Source: Acidimicrobiaceae bacterium (GTDB taxonomy: Bacteria; Actinomycetota; Acidimicrobiia; Acidimicrobiales; Bog-793). From it: a stretch of DNA of 52,692 nucleotides. Below the pieces are notes generated by a model, which did no database searches, had not been told where the DNA came from, and saw only the letters and a program-made list of their open reading frames with translations. Below, in pieces: positions 50,904 through 52,692 of this stretch. The position numbers and the translations under genes were made by a program. Position 1 is the first letter of the stretch, and every line of letters starts with the position of its first letter. The stretch lies in NCBI GenBank assembly GCA_003159795.1, contig PLPK01000048.1, positions 1-52,692 of the forward strand. The letters are read 5' to 3'.

Positions 50904-51521
50904 TCATGGATACCCCGCTGTTCCGAAGTACTGATTACCGTGCGTCGGAGGCGGCGGATGAATCGCCCCGGCAGGGCATCCCTGTGTTGCAGATGCAACG
51001 GCGTCGAAGTAATGGGGGCCGGATTCTCTCGAACTCGCGTAGGCGCGAAACACGGGCAACTTCTGTGGGGTCATAAGAACCAGCACTGCCCAGCAGGTTG
51101 CAGACCCTCCAACGACGATGGTTCCCTTGTAAGTCGGCGTGTACCCCCAACCAGCTAGCACCGCTACGGAACTGCTGAGAACGTCGACGCTGACTGTACT
51201 TTCACTCTTGGACCCCGTAGAGCTTGACACAATTTCCTTGACCGGACCCCGATTTGCTGGCGTGTTGATCGCGGCCCGAAGAAAGGGGATTAGGCCATGG
51301 AAATCATGTCTTTGTGACCAGAACGTTTCGCTCAATTCCGTCGCCTTGTTTAGAGCGCCCGAGGTCTCGAGGTCGTAATACGGCCTGTCGTAGGAGGGAA
51401 GCGTCCGAAGCTGCTCACCTGACGTTCCTGCTCCATTACCCGTGACACAGCCCATCAACAGCACGCCGAGGAGGACCGCCACGATCCAGCGATGACTTCC
51501 GACCTTATGAGACGAACGCAC
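50904..51521 (-). CDS. Lipoprotein of unknown function
   Basis: This 205-residue protein has a lipoprotein signal: basic start (MRSSHKVGSHRW), hydrophobic IVAVLLGVLL and lipobox LMGC with the lipidated Cys at about 25. The mature part has no recognised domain; two further Cys (ATCWAV, QGCPAG) may pair. There is a DLETSGALNKATELSETFW segment near residue 50. GC content is clearly lower than in neighbouring operons. Function unknown. Confidence 0.7.
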   Translation of the reverse strand: MRSSHKVGSHRWIVAVLLGVLLMGCVTGNGAGTSGEQLRTLPSYDRPYYDLETSGALNKATELSETFWSQRHDFHGLIPFLRAAINTPANRGPVKEIVSSSTGSKSESTVSVDVLSSSVAVLAGWGYTPTYKGTIVVGGSATCWAVLVLMTPQKLPVFRAYASSRESGPHYFDAVASATQGCPAGAIHPPPPTHGNQYFGTAGYP

Positions 51522-51596
51522 TATCTCCAGGTCTTCCTTCCTCTCAGCTCAGCGCGCGAACACGTGCTTCCCCTCTACCTGTCCGCCACGAACACC

Positions 51597-52109
51597 CTAT
51601 GAGTTCAAGGTTGTCGAGGGCCCCAGAGTCCCGATGTCGGGTGCCGTTGTGTTCAAATTCCAGTCCTCCACCTGGTAGGTGGCAGCATCTACGATGACTG
51701 TCAACACCGTACCCGGAACCGCTTGCAACCCCGCAGGTACCTTTTCAAGTGCACCGGAAAAACTGCCACGGAGTTGAATCACGTACGAGTCAGGGTTCGG
51801 TCCATTGACGTAATCACCAGGTGTGACCACCCCGAGCGCCTGGAAACGTGTACAACCCACCACCAACACGGGAGCGGTAGCAGCGACCGGGTCACCATTT
51901 CCACTGGCCATCATTTGGGCGACATTCAGCAGGGAACTCGTCTGATCAGACGTCAAAACAAGCGGCGAAACCGAACTTTCGCTTGGTGATGACGTCAGAA
52001 CCATGGGCAGAACGACCGCCAGAGCGCCCACCATTGCGACGCCTGCGAACCGCCAAGTTTGCACCCAGCCTTTCGTTCCTCTAGTCCCAAAGACACCCTT
52101 TCCTGTCAT
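51597..52109 (-). CDS. Exported or anchored protein of unknown function
   Basis: This 170-residue protein has an N-terminal basic segment (MTGKGVFGTRGTKGWVQTW) followed by a hydrophobic helix FAGVAMVGALAVVLPMVLTSS, i.e. a signal peptide or anchor. The rest is Ser/Thr/Val-rich with a single Cys (VVGCTRF) and no known motif. It lies 12 bases downstream of the right-edge gene on the same strand, so the two are probably co-transcribed. Function unknown. Confidence 0.65.
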   Translation of the reverse strand: MTGKGVFGTRGTKGWVQTWRFAGVAMVGALAVVLPMVLTSSPSESSVSPLVLTSDQTSSLLNVAQMMASGNGDPVAATAPVLVVGCTRFQALGVVTPGDYVNGPNPDSYVIQLRGSFSGALEKVPAGLQAVPGTVLTVIVDAATYQVEDWNLNTTAPDIGTLGPSTTLNS

Positions 52110-52121
52110 TGTTCGTCCCCC

Positions 52122-52692
52122 TCAACAACTCGTGGCCCATTGGACCTGCGAATAAGGTTCAACCCAGGAGGTTGTGGTCACCGCGCCAGTGGGTAGACCA
52201 CCAGCCCCCACATCCTCCGTATAGGAGTACGAATTCGTCGGTTCATTGTCCCATGGATAGTACCCGTCGCCTGTACCTTGGCCTTGCCACCCCAAGAAGC
52301 TAGCACTTCCGACTGATCGAGCACCCGAAGCCGCAGTAATCTCGGTTCCCACATTAAGGAACCACGAATCCGGACCATTGTCAACGGACTCCATCACCTG
52401 GTTGCCATTGACGGTTCCGATCCAGTCATTGTTGCCCGCGTAGTAAATGACGACATCATAGTCGGTGTTGAGCTTGGCAGTTTGGCTCAGATGGACATGT
52501 TCCGTGTAGCCATAACCCATTCTATTGTCGGCCCAGAACCAGTACCGAGTGTTCCCGTTAGGGTACCCATACGCCCCGCCAGTCTCTACCCAATAACCCT
52601 CGAGTAGGCCTAATGAGCCAGCTGTACCCTCCCAGAGTTCCTCGTTGGTAAAATTGCTGCTAGTATTTGGACTGTAAAGGCACGTGAAATCT
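52122..52692 (-). CDS. Partial secreted-type protein at right edge
   Basis: The minus-strand frame is open from the right edge to the stop at 52122; the track shows only the part from an internal ATG at 52520. At least 189 residues are visible. They are rich in Gly, Tyr, Trp and Asn (GYWVETGGAYGYPNGNTRYW, YYAGNNDWIGTVNGNQV) and read as a beta-sandwich extracellular protein. It ends in a Cys (QVQWATSC). No family is recognised; a lectin- or neprosin-like fold is speculation. The N-terminus, likely a signal peptide, lies outside the window. Confidence 0.65.
   Translation of the reverse strand, partial: DFTCLYSPNTSSNFTNEELWEGTAGSLGLLEGYWVETGGAYGYPNGNTRYWFWADNRMGYGYTEHVHLSQTAKLNTDYDVVIYYAGNNDWIGTVNGNQVMESVDNGPDSWFLNVGTEITAASGARSVGSASFLGWQGQGTGDGYYPWDNEPTNSYSYTEDVGAGGLPTGAVTTTSWVEPYSQVQWATSC

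Noticed and set aside
1-52692. CRISPR array, prophage or rRNA operon
   Set aside because: No evenly spaced direct repeats, phage structural genes or rRNA-like sequence were noticed on either strand.

Overview
The window is high-GC DNA with start codons, Shine-Dalgarno sequences and gene families typical of Actinomycetota. An F420-dependent nitroreductase-type protein, a type II glutamine synthetase, a DUF6941 protein, a pyrophosphate-dependent phosphofructokinase and a left-edge protein with CSSxGNCAAGG repeats together suggest a deep-branching actinobacterium, perhaps Acidimicrobiia. That placement is inference. No ribosomal RNA or other marker is present to fix it.

Layout. 0-5 kb is a worn stretch: a partial secreted repeat protein, the 3' part of a tRNA-Glu(CTC), a group II intron carrying a maturase, and gene-poor DNA. 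3.4-7.7 kb is a sugar-phosphate island: a PfkB-type kinase, PPi-phosphofructokinase and class I aldolase. 8-10.6 kb has an orphan KdpD sensor-domain protein and a small membrane protein. 11-20 kb holds a GT-C-like membrane protein, a quinone-reductase-like MDR enzyme, a secreted dimethylformamidase-like protein, a PAS-GGDEF-EAL protein and an MFS exporter. 20.2-24.7 kb is a potassium block: a KimA-like permease fused to an OB fold, two TrkA-type proteins and a chagasin-like inhibitor. 24.7-34.1 kb is mostly housekeeping: an ABC exporter operon, BioY, GlnII, aldo/keto reductase, IPP isomerase, an NlpC/P60 hydrolase and fumarase.

34.1-44.3 kb is a surface-glycan region. A two-domain glycosyltransferase and a small coiled-coil protein lie on the plus strand. 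They converge on a tight minus-strand operon of nine genes (methyltransferase, gmhB, transaldolase, epimerase, hddA, Gfo/Idh oxidoreductase, SDR, polyprenol-phosphate glycosyltransferase, hddC). With gmhA at 50.1 kb this gives every step from sedoheptulose 7-phosphate to GDP-D-glycero-D-manno-heptose, plus a transaldolase that could supply the sedoheptulose 7-phosphate and several candidate tailoring and transfer enzymes.

44.3-49.5 kb holds DUF6941, MutY, an RmlC-like epimerase, a DUF4115 membrane protein, a TIM-barrel hydrolase-like protein and a DDN-family protein. The last 2 kb is visibly less GC-rich and encodes a lipoprotein and two exported proteins of unknown function, the last running off the right edge. 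No CRISPR array or complete ribosomal or transfer RNA gene was seen.
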